Assembly (NCBI GenBank): GCA_965232265.1
Contig: CBDDPH010000002.1
Coordinates: 3,596,001-3,660,000, forward strand
Length of the DNA stretch: 64,000 nucleotides
Reading direction: 5' to 3'
Source: VXRD01 sp965232265
GTDB taxonomy: Bacteria > Latescibacterota > UBA2968
Shown: in pieces, positions 42,672 to 51,195 of the stretch
How positions within the stretch are numbered: the stretch's first letter is position 1
Layout of the letters: the number at the start of each line of letters is the position of its first letter
Made by a program: the position numbers and the translations under genes
The notes under the pieces: model-generated
Seen by the model: the letters and a program-made list of their open reading frames with translations, nothing else
Database searches by the model: none
What the model was told of the DNA's origin: nothing

Positions 42672-43832
42672 ATGGCGCGAGATATTGAGATCACCCGCAT
42701 CACCTCGACGAATTTCGCCTATGAAATCGCCGATATGGAGTTGGAGGAGCAATTGGGCTTCGACACGGTCTATCGCAAGGGCGGCCGCCTGACTCTGGGC
42801 GGCGGCTTGCTGACCATTGAGACCAGCGTCGGCATCAGCGGCATTGCGTCCGGTGGCATCGATTCCCGTCCGGCGCAGTACTTGCTTGGCCGCAACCCGC
42901 TGGACCGCGAGATCATCTGGCACGACCTCAAGCGCTCGCGCCGCGGACAGGACGGCACGCCGCCGGGCGCGGTAGATATCGCGCTGTGGGATTTCGCTGG
43001 CAAGCTCTACGACGCGCCGATCTACGAACTGTTGGGCGGGGGTTGGCGCAAGAAGCTGCCGGCTTATGCCTCGACCTATCACGGCGACGAAAACGGCGGT
43101 TTGACGACGCCGGACGACTTTGCACAATTCGCGCTGCGCTGCAAGGAGCAATACGGCTATCCGGCGTTTAAAATCCACGGTTGGATCAACGGGCCGATCG
43201 ACCGCGAAGTGGCAGCGGTATTAGCCATCCGAGAAGCGGTCGGCGACGATATGGACCTATTGCTCGATCCAGCCGGGTGTTTTCCCACATTCGAGGACGT
43301 ACTCAAGGTGGGCCGCGCCTGTGACGAGGCGCGCTATATGTGGTATGAAGACCCATTCAGGGGCGGTGGCTTTTCGCGCTTTGCCCACGCCAAGCTGCGC
43401 GAACTAATCAATACGCCGATGCTGATGGGCGAACACGTACGCGGGCTTGAAGCCAAGGCCGATACGATTACTGCCGGCGCCACCGACTTCGTACGCGCCA
43501 ACGCCCAGACCGACGGCGGCATCACCGGGGTGATGAAGATCGCCGCTATGGCCGAGGCACACGGGCTGGACGTGGAGTTGCACGGCGGCAATCTGGCGCA
43601 CCGCCACATCATGGCGACCCTGCGCAACGCCAATTACTACGAACTGGGCCTGGTGCATCCCCTGGTGCCCAATACCAAGCCGGCGGTCTATCCAGAAAGA
43701 CGCTGGCTCGACGAATTGGATTCGGTTGACGAGAACGGCTGCGTCGAAGTGCCGGAGGGGCCAGGGCTGGGAGTGGCGTTCGACCGGGACTGGATCGAGA
43801 ACCACAAGACCGGGGAGACGATTTACGAGTAG
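42672..43832 (+). CDS. Enolase-superfamily enzyme (mandelate racemase/muconate lactonizing type)
   Basis: A 386-residue acid-sugar dehydratase or racemase. Lys167-Ile-His169 in FKIHGW is the base motif, metal ligands are Asp199 (LLLDPAG), Glu226 (WYEDPF) and Glu254 (LMGEHVRG), and a late His lies in VELHGGN. The two-base K-x-H pattern fits the mandelate racemase-like group, with an unusual GEH ligand loop. AAGGAG precedes the ATG. It may dehydrate a sugar acid made by the nearby oxidoreductases; the precise substrate is open. Confidence 0.85.
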   Translation: MARDIEITRITSTNFAYEIADMELEEQLGFDTVYRKGGRLTLGGGLLTIETSVGISGIASGGIDSRPAQYLLGRNPLDREIIWHDLKRSRRGQDGTPPGAVDIALWDFAGKLYDAPIYELLGGGWRKKLPAYASTYHGDENGGLTTPDDFAQFALRCKEQYGYPAFKIHGWINGPIDREVAAVLAIREAVGDDMDLLLDPAGCFPTFEDVLKVGRACDEARYMWYEDPFRGGGFSRFAHAKLRELINTPMLMGEHVRGLEAKADTITAGATDFVRANAQTDGGITGVMKIAAMAEAHGLDVELHGGNLAHRHIMATLRNANYYELGLVHPLVPNTKPAVYPERRWLDELDSVDENGCVEVPEGPGLGVAFDRDWIENHKTGETIYE

Positions 43833-43879
43833 AGCTTTAGTTATGCGGTTCCCTTCATGGCCGCCAAAAGGAGCAGATT

Positions 43880-44551
43880 GTGAAAAAATTACTCGCAGTT
43901 CTTGGAGACGCTTACCATTGTTCGGCGCATCTGGTGACTGCGCTTGTGAGACCCCTCCATGCGCGAGGGTATGATCCGACAATAGTATTTGACAATGCGG
44001 TGCCCTGGGACGATCTCGCATCTTTTGATATGGTGCTCATCAGCCGATATGCATTCGACGATGTACGGAATGCCCGTGAGTTGCAGTTTAATCTTCGGCA
44101 AGGGGATAAACACAGGTGGCTTTCTGAAGATGAGGAAACGCTCGTTGAGGCATACACACAAAATGGCGGTCGTCTATTTCTCCACCACGATGCCGTTGCG
44201 TTTTATTCCGGAGGCGGCGGTATTCAGCGCGTCTCAAAGTCGCGTTTTCACAACCACCCAAAGCGAATCGATGTCGAAATCCGTCCGACGGGCGTATTAC
44301 CCGAACTGACCGATGGTATTGAACCCTATCGTGTTCAAGAAGAAGAGTATATTATGGACCTGGATGAATCGCAAACCGCTGTATTTCTCGAGAGCTATTC
44401 TGTGACCAATGGACGACATGTGCAAGGTTGGTGTCATGCGTATGGAAGTGGACGTGTGATGGTGCTGGTGCCTGGGCACGATCAGGCTATTCTTATGCAT
44501 CCAATGACTGCGAAGCTCATTGACAACGCAATAACATGGCTGATCGCATAG
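43880..44551 (+). CDS. ThuA-like (trehalose-utilization/GATase-1 fold) protein
   Basis: A 223-residue protein starting at GTG after AAAAGGAG. The flavodoxin-like order is visible: LLAVLGDAYH, DMVLISRYAF, NGGRLFLHHDAVAF, then RFHNHPKR, EEEYIMDL and VQGWCHAYGSGRVMVLVPGHD. This is the ThuA-like domain found in sugar-utilisation clusters of many phyla; its activity is not well defined. The following gap holds palindromic repeats rather than genes. Confidence 0.8.
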   Translation: MKKLLAVLGDAYHCSAHLVTALVRPLHARGYDPTIVFDNAVPWDDLASFDMVLISRYAFDDVRNARELQFNLRQGDKHRWLSEDEETLVEAYTQNGGRLFLHHDAVAFYSGGGGIQRVSKSRFHNHPKRIDVEIRPTGVLPELTDGIEPYRVQEEEYIMDLDESQTAVFLESYSVTNGRHVQGWCHAYGSGRVMVLVPGHDQAILMHPMTAKLIDNAITWLIA

Positions 44552-44593
44552 TGGTATTTCAAAAAAATTTGCTGATATATTTTTCTGATAGAC

Positions 44594-44745
44594 TGGATTG
44601 CGGCTAAGCATGTCCCTGCATGCTTTAAGCAGGGAACCCTGCCGCAATGACAACCGGAGCCTGCGCCCTTGATTAAACCCTCAAGGCCTGCACTGGCGCG
44701 ATTCTATCCAGTGGCAAGCTCTGCACGCTTTAAGCAGGGGCGGCC
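44594..44745. repeat. Cluster of palindromic repeats with a repeated TGCAYGCTTTAAGCAGGG core
   Basis: ATTGCGGC (44597-44604) pairs with GCCGCAAT (44641-44648) and encloses two alternative hairpins, AAGCATG (44606-44612) with CATGCTT (44619-44625), or CCCTGC (44614-44619) with GCAGGG (44629-44634). Further perfect arms are CCTTGA/TCAAGG (44667-44672 and 44681-44686) and CACTGG/CCAGTG around 44691-44713. The core recurs as TGCATGCTTTAAGCAGGG (44617-44634) and TGCACGCTTTAAGCAGGG (44722-44739). The GATTGCGGC...GCCGCAATGAC form recalls interspersed REP-type elements. Located before a sulfatase, so a leader-RNA role is also possible. Confidence 0.6.
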
Positions 44746-44834
44746 TGCGCTCCCAGAAGGAATTTATGAAAAAGCACCGTGTTGCCGGCTGGCTGGCCGA
44801 TGGAGATGAGCATACGAGCAAGGAGGGTAACAAT

Positions 44835-46193
44835 ATGGATCGACGCGCAGCTTTAAAAACTTTGGGAATAGGAGTATCTGGCATGATAGCAAACCCATTA
44901 GTATGGGCCGAAGAGGCCAAACGTCCAAACATTGTGGTGATTTTGTCAGACGACCAGGGCTATGGAGATGTGAGTTACCAGGCACACCCCGCAGAAGTCC
45001 ATACACCACATATCGACGCCCTGGCCAACTCGGGCATACGAATGACAAATGGGTATGCCAGTGCCTTTGTATGTGCGCCCACCAGAGCGGGTTTGATGAC
45101 CGGGCGATACCAGCAGCGCTTTGGTTTTTACACGGCCAGTGACTCACGCGCCGGTCTGCCGGTTGATGAAATCACACTTGCAGACCTGCTCAAAAAAGCG
45201 GGGTACAGGACGGGTGTATTTGGAAAATGGCATCTGGGTTTGACGCCTGAATATCATCCGAACAGCCGTGGATTTGATGAATTTTACGGCTTTCTGGGGC
45301 ATGGAGGGCACGACTATTTTGACTTGAATTACAAAGAGGACAACGCCCATAATGCGATCTATAAAAATAAAGAGATAATCAATGATACCGGGTACTTGAC
45401 CGACAATCTGGCCCGAGAGGCTGTTGGCTTCATTGAACGAAACAAAAACGACCCATTCTTTCTCTATCTTCCCTTCAATGCTGTACACGCGCCATTGCAA
45501 GCACCCGAAGAGGACATCAAACAATTTAATACAGGAGATGCCAAACGCGATATTTTGATGGGCATGCTCAAAAGAATGGATATCGCGGTTGGCGATGTGG
45601 TGGCAGCGCTCAAGGCCAATGGCGTGTGGGAAAACACGCTCATCTTTTATTTTTCAGATAATGGCGGTGCAAGAGCCACAAATGCAAACAATATGCCCCT
45701 GCGCGGTTACAAACAAAATGTCTATGAGGGAGGGCTACGGGTGCCGTTTCTCGTGTCATGGCCAGGGCATTTGGAAGCAGGTGGTGTGTGTGATGAACCC
45801 GTTATTTGTATGGATATTTTGCCGACTGTCTGTGCCGCTGTTGGCATTCCATTGCCCGAAGACCGGATCTACGATGGCAAAAATATGTTGCCAGTCTTGC
45901 GTGGAAAAACAGAAGGGGCATTGCACGATGCCTTGTATTGGGATGGCGATTCGGGAACCTGGGCGATTCGAGAAGGAAAATGGAAGCTCACATTTAGCAG
46001 GTCTGAGAAGCTGGAATTGTACGATCTGGATGCGGATATAGGTGAAAAAAACGATCTGGCAAACCAACAGCCGGAAATTGTGCAGCGGCTACAAAAAAAA
46101 TTCAAGGCATGGAGAAGCCAGATGGCACCAAGGATTAGAAGACCTCGGAGAAATAGAAACAGACCTGCGCCACAGAATGAGGAGAAATCATGA
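44835..46193 (+). CDS. Tat-exported type-I sulfatase
   Basis: A 452-residue sulfatase. The ATG at 44835 follows an AAGGAGGG box and opens a twin-arginine-like leader DRRAALKTLGIG with hydrophobic SGMIANPLVW; a longer frame from 44766 lacks this logic. Metal site NIVVILSDDQGYGD; formylglycine Cys80 in FVCAPTRAGLMTGRYQQRFG (Thr at the fourth motif position). KWHLGL and YFSDNGGARATN are the other loops, the latter typical of the arylsulfatase/GalNAc-sulfatase subfamily. Its stop overlaps the PhyH start as ATGA. Confidence 0.9.
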   Translation: MDRRAALKTLGIGVSGMIANPLVWAEEAKRPNIVVILSDDQGYGDVSYQAHPAEVHTPHIDALANSGIRMTNGYASAFVCAPTRAGLMTGRYQQRFGFYTASDSRAGLPVDEITLADLLKKAGYRTGVFGKWHLGLTPEYHPNSRGFDEFYGFLGHGGHDYFDLNYKEDNAHNAIYKNKEIINDTGYLTDNLAREAVGFIERNKNDPFFLYLPFNAVHAPLQAPEEDIKQFNTGDAKRDILMGMLKRMDIAVGDVVAALKANGVWENTLIFYFSDNGGARATNANNMPLRGYKQNVYEGGLRVPFLVSWPGHLEAGGVCDEPVICMDILPTVCAAVGIPLPEDRIYDGKNMLPVLRGKTEGALHDALYWDGDSGTWAIREGKWKLTFSRSEKLELYDLDADIGEKNDLANQQPEIVQRLQKKFKAWRSQMAPRIRRPRRNRNRPAPQNEEKS

Positions 46194-46900
46194 CAGATGA
46201 GCAGAAGAAGCAATTCCGCGAAGAAGGGTATTTGCTGGCGTCGGGTTTGATTCCCGAGGATGTAGCTCGCAAGGGTGAAGACGCGATGTGGGCGGCGCTA
46301 AAAATGGACCGTGACGATCCCGAGACCTGGGACCGCGTATCGGCGCATGCGATTAGCCAACGGCATCGCGCACTGCCGGAAAACCGCAGATTGGGCACGC
46401 CGGATATCTTGGCGTGTTATACGGATGATATTTTGACCGCACTTTCCGAATTGACGGGTGTGGATCGCGAGGAGATCCACGCACCGAAGGATATCCTGAC
46501 ACAGAACACGTTTCCCACGAAAGGCGAATGGAGCCACCAGAACCCTCACTTCGATGGCGGAACCAACCGGGAGAAGTACAATGTGACATTTCCGGTTCCA
46601 ATCAGTGTGCATTCAATTTTGTATTTGAGTGATACAGAATCGCATGGGGGTTGCACGTTTGGATGGCCGGGTTCACATCAAAAGATGCGGGATCTTGCAG
46701 AGCGCGATCCAGAGAAGTATCCCTATCTGTGGGACGTCAATGCGGATATGCACAAGGTGGATATTGGCGAAGGTGTGGAATTGGTGGCAAAGCGAGGAGA
46801 CATTCTGTTTTACCAAAACTTTTTTGTACACGCGGGAAGCAAGAACGCGAATGATTATCCACGGCTTGCCTGTCGCAATACGTGGCGATGGGATGTGTAA
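46190..46900 (+). CDS. PhyH-family dioxygenase
   Basis: A 236-residue, short member. KKQFREEGYLLASGLI opens the fold; iron ligands are in QNPHFDGG and distal His is in NFFVHAGSKNANDYPRLA. The start overlaps the sulfatase stop as ATGA, so sulfatase and oxygenase are translationally coupled, the clearest sulfatase-PhyH pairing in the window. The C-terminus is short, ending directly after the distal strand. Confidence 0.9.
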   Translation: MTDEQKKQFREEGYLLASGLIPEDVARKGEDAMWAALKMDRDDPETWDRVSAHAISQRHRALPENRRLGTPDILACYTDDILTALSELTGVDREEIHAPKDILTQNTFPTKGEWSHQNPHFDGGTNREKYNVTFPVPISVHSILYLSDTESHGGCTFGWPGSHQKMRDLAERDPEKYPYLWDVNADMHKVDIGEGVELVAKRGDILFYQNFFVHAGSKNANDYPRLACRNTWRWDV

Positions 46901-46959
46901 TCAGACAGCCAAACATCGACAGATTGCCCAACTCACGGAGAATCGAAAAGGAGTACACG

Positions 46960-47805
46960 ATGGCAACTTATCAATACCGCGTTGTTGAAGGATGGGGGCG
47001 AGGTCCTGAAGGGAAAGAGATGGGTGGGGTCGTGCCCGATGTGGCAGTTGACTCGCAGGATCGCGTTTATGTCACCCTGCGAGAGCCTGCGGGTATTCTG
47101 ATCTACGATTCGGAAGGTCGCTTTCTCGGTACATGGGGTGATGATGTGCTCTCAAATCCGCATAATATCTGGATCGACCCGGCGGATCGGATTTATTGTG
47201 CGGATGTTGACGATCATACTGTGCGTATCTTCAGCACGGATGGAGAAGTGCTTCAGACCCTGGGTATGCCAGGCCAGACAGGTTCACCGGGCGAGCCGTT
47301 CAACAGGCCAACCAAGGCAATGGCTGCTCCCTCAGGTGAGATTTTTGTTTCGGACGGATACGGCCAGCACCGGGTGCATCGTTTTTCAGCGAAAGGCGAA
47401 CGGATGCTTTCCTGGGGCGAGGAAGGCACAGGACCCGGCCAATTTGCCCTGCCGCACGACTTGTGCATTGACCCGCGCGACCGCGTGCTCGTAAGCGACC
47501 GGGAAAACCACCGCATTCAGCTTTTCGATTTTGATGGGAACTTTCTGGAGGAGTGGACAAATATCCAATCTCCGAATAACATTCACATCGATGCAGATCA
47601 TATTGCCTACATTGCCGAAGCACCCCATCGCGTCAGCATTTTTGACCTGGATGGTGCTCTGCTGGCACGATGGGGTGAGGAAGGCTCAGATCCCGGCCAG
47701 TTTATCGATCCCGCGCACGGCATCTGCGTTGATAGTCGCGGTGATATTTACGTCACCGAAGTCCCCCGCCTACCCAATCGACTGCAAAAATTCACACGCA
47801 TTTGA
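46960..47805 (+). CDS. NHL-repeat beta-propeller protein
   Basis: A 281-residue propeller with repeated NHL units: VAVDSQDRVYVTLRE, IWIDPADRIYCADVD, FVSDGYGQHRVHRF, LCIDPRDRVLVSDRENHRIQLF and GICVDSRGDIYVTEV. Start chosen at 46960 behind AAAAGGAG. NHL propellers act in protein-ligand binding or as lyases of the peptidyl-hydroxyglycine type, and in Planctomycetes/Poribacteria-like genomes they often neighbour sulfatases. No signal peptide; role unknown. Confidence 0.85.
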   Translation: MATYQYRVVEGWGRGPEGKEMGGVVPDVAVDSQDRVYVTLREPAGILIYDSEGRFLGTWGDDVLSNPHNIWIDPADRIYCADVDDHTVRIFSTDGEVLQTLGMPGQTGSPGEPFNRPTKAMAAPSGEIFVSDGYGQHRVHRFSAKGERMLSWGEEGTGPGQFALPHDLCIDPRDRVLVSDRENHRIQLFDFDGNFLEEWTNIQSPNNIHIDADHIAYIAEAPHRVSIFDLDGALLARWGEEGSDPGQFIDPAHGICVDSRGDIYVTEVPRLPNRLQKFTRI

Positions 47806-47851
47806 GATCGGTCAATAGCGTAATCTCGTCATGACATGGAGATGAGCAGCC

Positions 47852-48703
47852 GTGGAAATCACCGTCACACCGGAAGAACACGCAGCGGAATCTCTCACCC
47901 ACGCGCACCTGAAACAGGCCCTCGATGCCATTCGAACAGAGGGCTACATCATCCTCAATGCAGTGGTCGCGCACGAACACCTCGACCTTCTCTGTGAGCG
48001 GATGACCGAAGACATAGAGAAGATCATGAACGCCCCTGCGCCACCCCACAACTTCGTTTGGGGTAACGTCCAGCAAGATCCGCCCCCCTTCCCCCCGTAC
48101 GTCTTCCGCGACGTTATGGCGAACCCCTATGTGATCCAGATCTCGATAGCCTTGCTCGGCGAAGGGATCTTCAACAATCGCTACACCGGCAACACCAACT
48201 TGCCGGGCAGCGAGCTCCAGCCGGTACATGTCGACTCGGGACAACTCTGGCCAAACCTGGATGTCGCGCACCCGCCATCCAAAGTCATTGTCAATATTGC
48301 CCTGGACGAGGTAACAGAAGCCAACGGAAGTATCGAACTCTGGCCCGGCTCCCATCTGGAAACGCAAAAGGTCGTTGGAGACGATATCAAGGTCGCAGAA
48401 CCCCTGCAGGAAGCACGCCGGAAAGTGGTACCACCGGTCCGGGGGAACACAAAAAAGGGAAGCCTCCTGATCCGCGATCCCCGGCTCTGGCACCGGGGCA
48501 TGCCAAATTTTTCCGACCAAACGCGGTTCATGATCGCAGCGATCTACGCATGCCACTGGATGCGTCGCCTTCCCCCGCTCCAGTTCAATACCGGTTGTGA
48601 AACCGCCTTTGCAGAAAGCGACCTGGACTCGAACACAATTTTTGTAGATGAACCGATAGACTACCTCTTCCGAAACCGGCCCTACGATTACGACGGCGCA
48701 TAA
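47852..48703 (+). CDS. PhyH-family dioxygenase
   Basis: A 283-residue oxygenase with a GTG start preceded by GGAG. Iron pair His-Val-Asp in QPVHVDSGQ, LWPGSHLETQ turn, distal His in RLWHRGMPNFSDQTRFMI with the 2-oxoglutarate Arg. No in-frame upstream ATG is available. It lies between the NHL propeller and the oxidoreductase on the plus strand. Confidence 0.88.
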   Translation: MEITVTPEEHAAESLTHAHLKQALDAIRTEGYIILNAVVAHEHLDLLCERMTEDIEKIMNAPAPPHNFVWGNVQQDPPPFPPYVFRDVMANPYVIQISIALLGEGIFNNRYTGNTNLPGSELQPVHVDSGQLWPNLDVAHPPSKVIVNIALDEVTEANGSIELWPGSHLETQKVVGDDIKVAEPLQEARRKVVPPVRGNTKKGSLLIRDPRLWHRGMPNFSDQTRFMIAAIYACHWMRRLPPLQFNTGCETAFAESDLDSNTIFVDEPIDYLFRNRPYDYDGA

Positions 48704-48745
48704 TCACAATAATCGTTCTTCCCACAACATTCCCCGGAGCTTTCT

Positions 48746-49792
48746 ATGCAAGTTTATAACGTTGGTGTTATCGGCTGTGGCAGGATTTCAAGCCTACTGG
48801 AACAGGAAACACATCGCGGAACGCCGAACACTCATGCGGGTTGTTACAATCACTGTGATCGAACCCGTATTGTCGCAGCAACAGATCGGGACGATAAACG
48901 CCGACAGAGTTTTGGAGGCAAATGGGATGTTCCGGGTCTGTACACAGATTGGCGGGAAATGCTGGATACTGAGAATCTGGATATCGTGAGTGTTTGCACC
49001 TATCCCATTCCGCATCGGGATATCGTTGTTGCCGCGGCTCAGTCAGGTGTGAAAGCCATATTCTGTGAGAAGGCGATGGCAACGACCTTGCGCGAGGCAG
49101 ACGAAATGATCGACGCTTGCAGGAGAAACAACGTCAAGCTGAGCATTAACCACACGCGCCGATGGGATTGGCAATTTCGCCAAATTAAGGAACTCATCGA
49201 TCAGGAAGTCATCGGCTCCCTTCAAGCGATGACGCTCCAGTACAGCGCCGGGCTTGCCAACAACGGAACCCACTTTTTCGACATGCTGCGCTTCTTTGCA
49301 GGCGATGTCGCGTGGGCAACCGGTCATCTATTGGATCCAGATGCGCTGGATCCCCGCGGTGCCGGGTACTTTCAGTTTCAAAATGGCGTACAAGGCATCG
49401 TGAATGGATCTACCGGAGGGCGGGCGCAACACCTCTTTGAATTGTTGGGATCCAGGGGACGGATAACGGTGACCAATACACGGCAGTTCAAGCTCTTTGT
49501 CAAAAATAAAGAAGAAAAATTTCCCGAAATACCAGAGGAACACAAGCTGAATACAACGGACATGGGCAGATGTGTGATCCCGTTGTCAGTAGAGGAGATT
49601 GCAGAAAGCCTCGACAGCGATCGGGACACAATATCCACGGGAGAAGATGGACGCGCTGCGCTGGAAATGGTGCTTTCGCTTCACGAATCGGAGCGGTTGG
49701 GCAACGCCCGGGTGGATTTCCCTATGACAAACCTCGATCTCCAGGTACTGGTGAGAAACGAAGGGTTCATCAGCAGCGCTGTACCGCAATGA
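48746..49792 (+). CDS. Gfo/Idh/MocA family oxidoreductase
   Basis: A 348-residue NAD(P)-dependent sugar dehydrogenase. VGVIGCGRIS (Gly10, Gly12) is the dinucleotide loop, IFCEKAMATT carries the family Glu-Lys pair (Glu108-Lys109), NHTRRWDWQF is typical of the catalytic His region, and NNGTHFFDMLRFF follows. It is the only intact member in the window; 5' and 3' remnants of the same family occur at 5722 and 7717. It ends seven bases from the convergent isomerase. Confidence 0.9.
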   Translation: MQVYNVGVIGCGRISSLLEQETHRGTPNTHAGCYNHCDRTRIVAATDRDDKRRQSFGGKWDVPGLYTDWREMLDTENLDIVSVCTYPIPHRDIVVAAAQSGVKAIFCEKAMATTLREADEMIDACRRNNVKLSINHTRRWDWQFRQIKELIDQEVIGSLQAMTLQYSAGLANNGTHFFDMLRFFAGDVAWATGHLLDPDALDPRGAGYFQFQNGVQGIVNGSTGGRAQHLFELLGSRGRITVTNTRQFKLFVKNKEEKFPEIPEEHKLNTTDMGRCVIPLSVEEIAESLDSDRDTISTGEDGRAALEMVLSLHESERLGNARVDFPMTNLDLQVLVRNEGFISSAVPQ

Positions 49793-49799
49793 TCGAGGA

Positions 49800-50726
49800 T
49801 CAGTCCCCTACCCCACCGATCAACGCTTTCATATTGGCAAAGTTGATACGCATCGCTTCTTCCGCCGATCCGCTTTCTGGCTTGAAGTGGGTGGCGATGG
49901 ATATCACCGCGTCGATCTGATAATCGCGCAGGTTCCGCAGTACCGTCGGAAAATCCACGTCTCCTTCGCCGATGGGACAGTATTCAAACTCGCATTTCAG
50001 ACCGTCTATGACTTGCAGATCTTTTATGTGGAGCGTATGGAGATACGGACGGACATTCTGAAATCCTCGGGTGGCGGTGTCCGATTCGCCGCAATTCACG
50101 GTATCCGCTGGCCCCCAGACCGTTTTCAGGCGAGGTGAACCGACCGCCTCGATCACCTGCCGCATGTGTTCTGTGGTATTCGTGTAATTCCACGGCATCA
50201 TGCACAGCGGCAGATCCACATCGTAGCGATCAGCGTCTTCGGCCAGCAGCGTAAACGCCCGGATCAGCTTCTCCATATCCAGATCGGAAATGACGCCGCC
50301 GCGGGTCATCCATCGCATGGGCCAGGTCGGCTTACCGGCGGTATATTCACCCGGCCAGGCGAATGTAAACGTGGCCACTGCCGGAATTTTGAGCCGGGCG
50401 GCCATCTTCATGGCGGCGGTCAATTCCTCTCGGGCTTCCTGGAATTCGGGGTGTTCGGCCATATCGTCCAGATCCAGATCGCTGAGATGCACGGTTTTAA
50501 ACTTACGGCCTCCGCAGAGCAGGAAGATCTCCGTTTGATGCTGCTCGGCGCACGCGCCAATGCGGTCCATATCCGCATCGGTCATGGCTTCGAACGGAAG
50601 ATCGCCCGCCGAAGGCGCGTACCAGAGGCGATCCGCGCCGATCTCTTTCGCTTTGGGAAATGCCTGGTGATATGGCAGTCTCAGTTCGGTCGTGAACATG
50701 GCAAGTTTAAACGTGTAATCGGACAT
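49800..50726 (-). CDS. Sugar phosphate isomerase/epimerase (xylose-isomerase-like TIM barrel)
   Basis: A 308-residue protein of the AP-endonuclease-2 superfamily. The metal-binding pattern is spread as usual: PGEYTAGK (early strand), LCMMPWNY, KTVWGPADTV and LHTLHIKDLQV, ending with YCPIGEGDVDF. These enzymes isomerise, epimerise or dehydrate sugars and inositols. Start at ATG 50726, after AGGATTAC. It heads the minus-strand block. Confidence 0.8.
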   Translation of the reverse strand: MSDYTFKLAMFTTELRLPYHQAFPKAKEIGADRLWYAPSAGDLPFEAMTDADMDRIGACAEQHQTEIFLLCGGRKFKTVHLSDLDLDDMAEHPEFQEAREELTAAMKMAARLKIPAVATFTFAWPGEYTAGKPTWPMRWMTRGGVISDLDMEKLIRAFTLLAEDADRYDVDLPLCMMPWNYTNTTEHMRQVIEAVGSPRLKTVWGPADTVNCGESDTATRGFQNVRPYLHTLHIKDLQVIDGLKCEFEYCPIGEGDVDFPTVLRNLRDYQIDAVISIATHFKPESGSAEEAMRINFANMKALIGGVGD

Positions 50727-50767
50727 GAGCGTAATCCTGTAGTTGGGGTAAAGGGTGACATCGAATA

Positions 50768-51106
50768 TTAGGGAGAAGGACAGTAATCCAGAGTGTCTGA
50801 TACCGGGAGGCCGAGGTGATCGGGAACCGGGAGATCTGCTGGCTTCTGGTCAGGAGAGTCCAGAGGGCAATCGGGATAGGCAATGCGCTGGGTTCGGTAG
50901 AACCCGCCTCTTGGATTAATGTACTCCCACACGATTTCACCTTCCCAAGTCACTTCAAAAATCCGTCCCTTATCCGTGTCCAGACTCAGCGTGTTCCCAT
51001 TTGGGAGGCGCTGCACACCGCCAGTAACAATGCTCAGGAATTTGCTGGCCTGAGGCCCCGCCGCATATTCCCATACGACTTCTCCACTCACGGGATCGAT
51101 TTCCAC
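50768..51106 (-). pseudogene. 3' remnant of an arylsulfotransferase-like (ASST) propeller gene
   Basis: About 112 codons on the minus strand read GEVVWEYAAGPQASKFLS, GGVQRLPNGNTLSLD, GRIFEVTWEGEIVWEYINP, the VWEY/LPNGNTL repeat typical of bacterial arylsulfotransferase-like propellers (about 400 residues). A TGA precedes the first codon (GTG), so the 5' part is missing. The rest of the gene is not present in the window. Confidence 0.6.
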
Positions 51107-51150
51107 TCAATCCCTTTTATGTCATGTGTGACTGTGGTTAGTTATTGTAG

Positions 51151-51170
51151 GGGCGAAAAACCTTTCGCCC
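51151..51170. repeat. Palindromic element
   Basis: GGGCGAAA, a four-base AACC loop and TTTCGCCC make a perfect eight-base-pair stem, preceded by GTAG and followed by GTCCG. It lies between the sulfatase stop and the propeller remnant. No T-run follows on either strand, so it is more likely an interspersed palindrome than a terminator. Confidence 0.5.
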
Positions 51171-51195
51171 GTCCGTACTCGATAGTCGCCGCTCG

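Noticed and set aside
44552..44593. A rho-independent terminator for the ThuA-like gene
   Set aside because: The A- and T-runs do not form a GC stem; the adjacent palindromes lack a T-run, so they were recorded as repeats.
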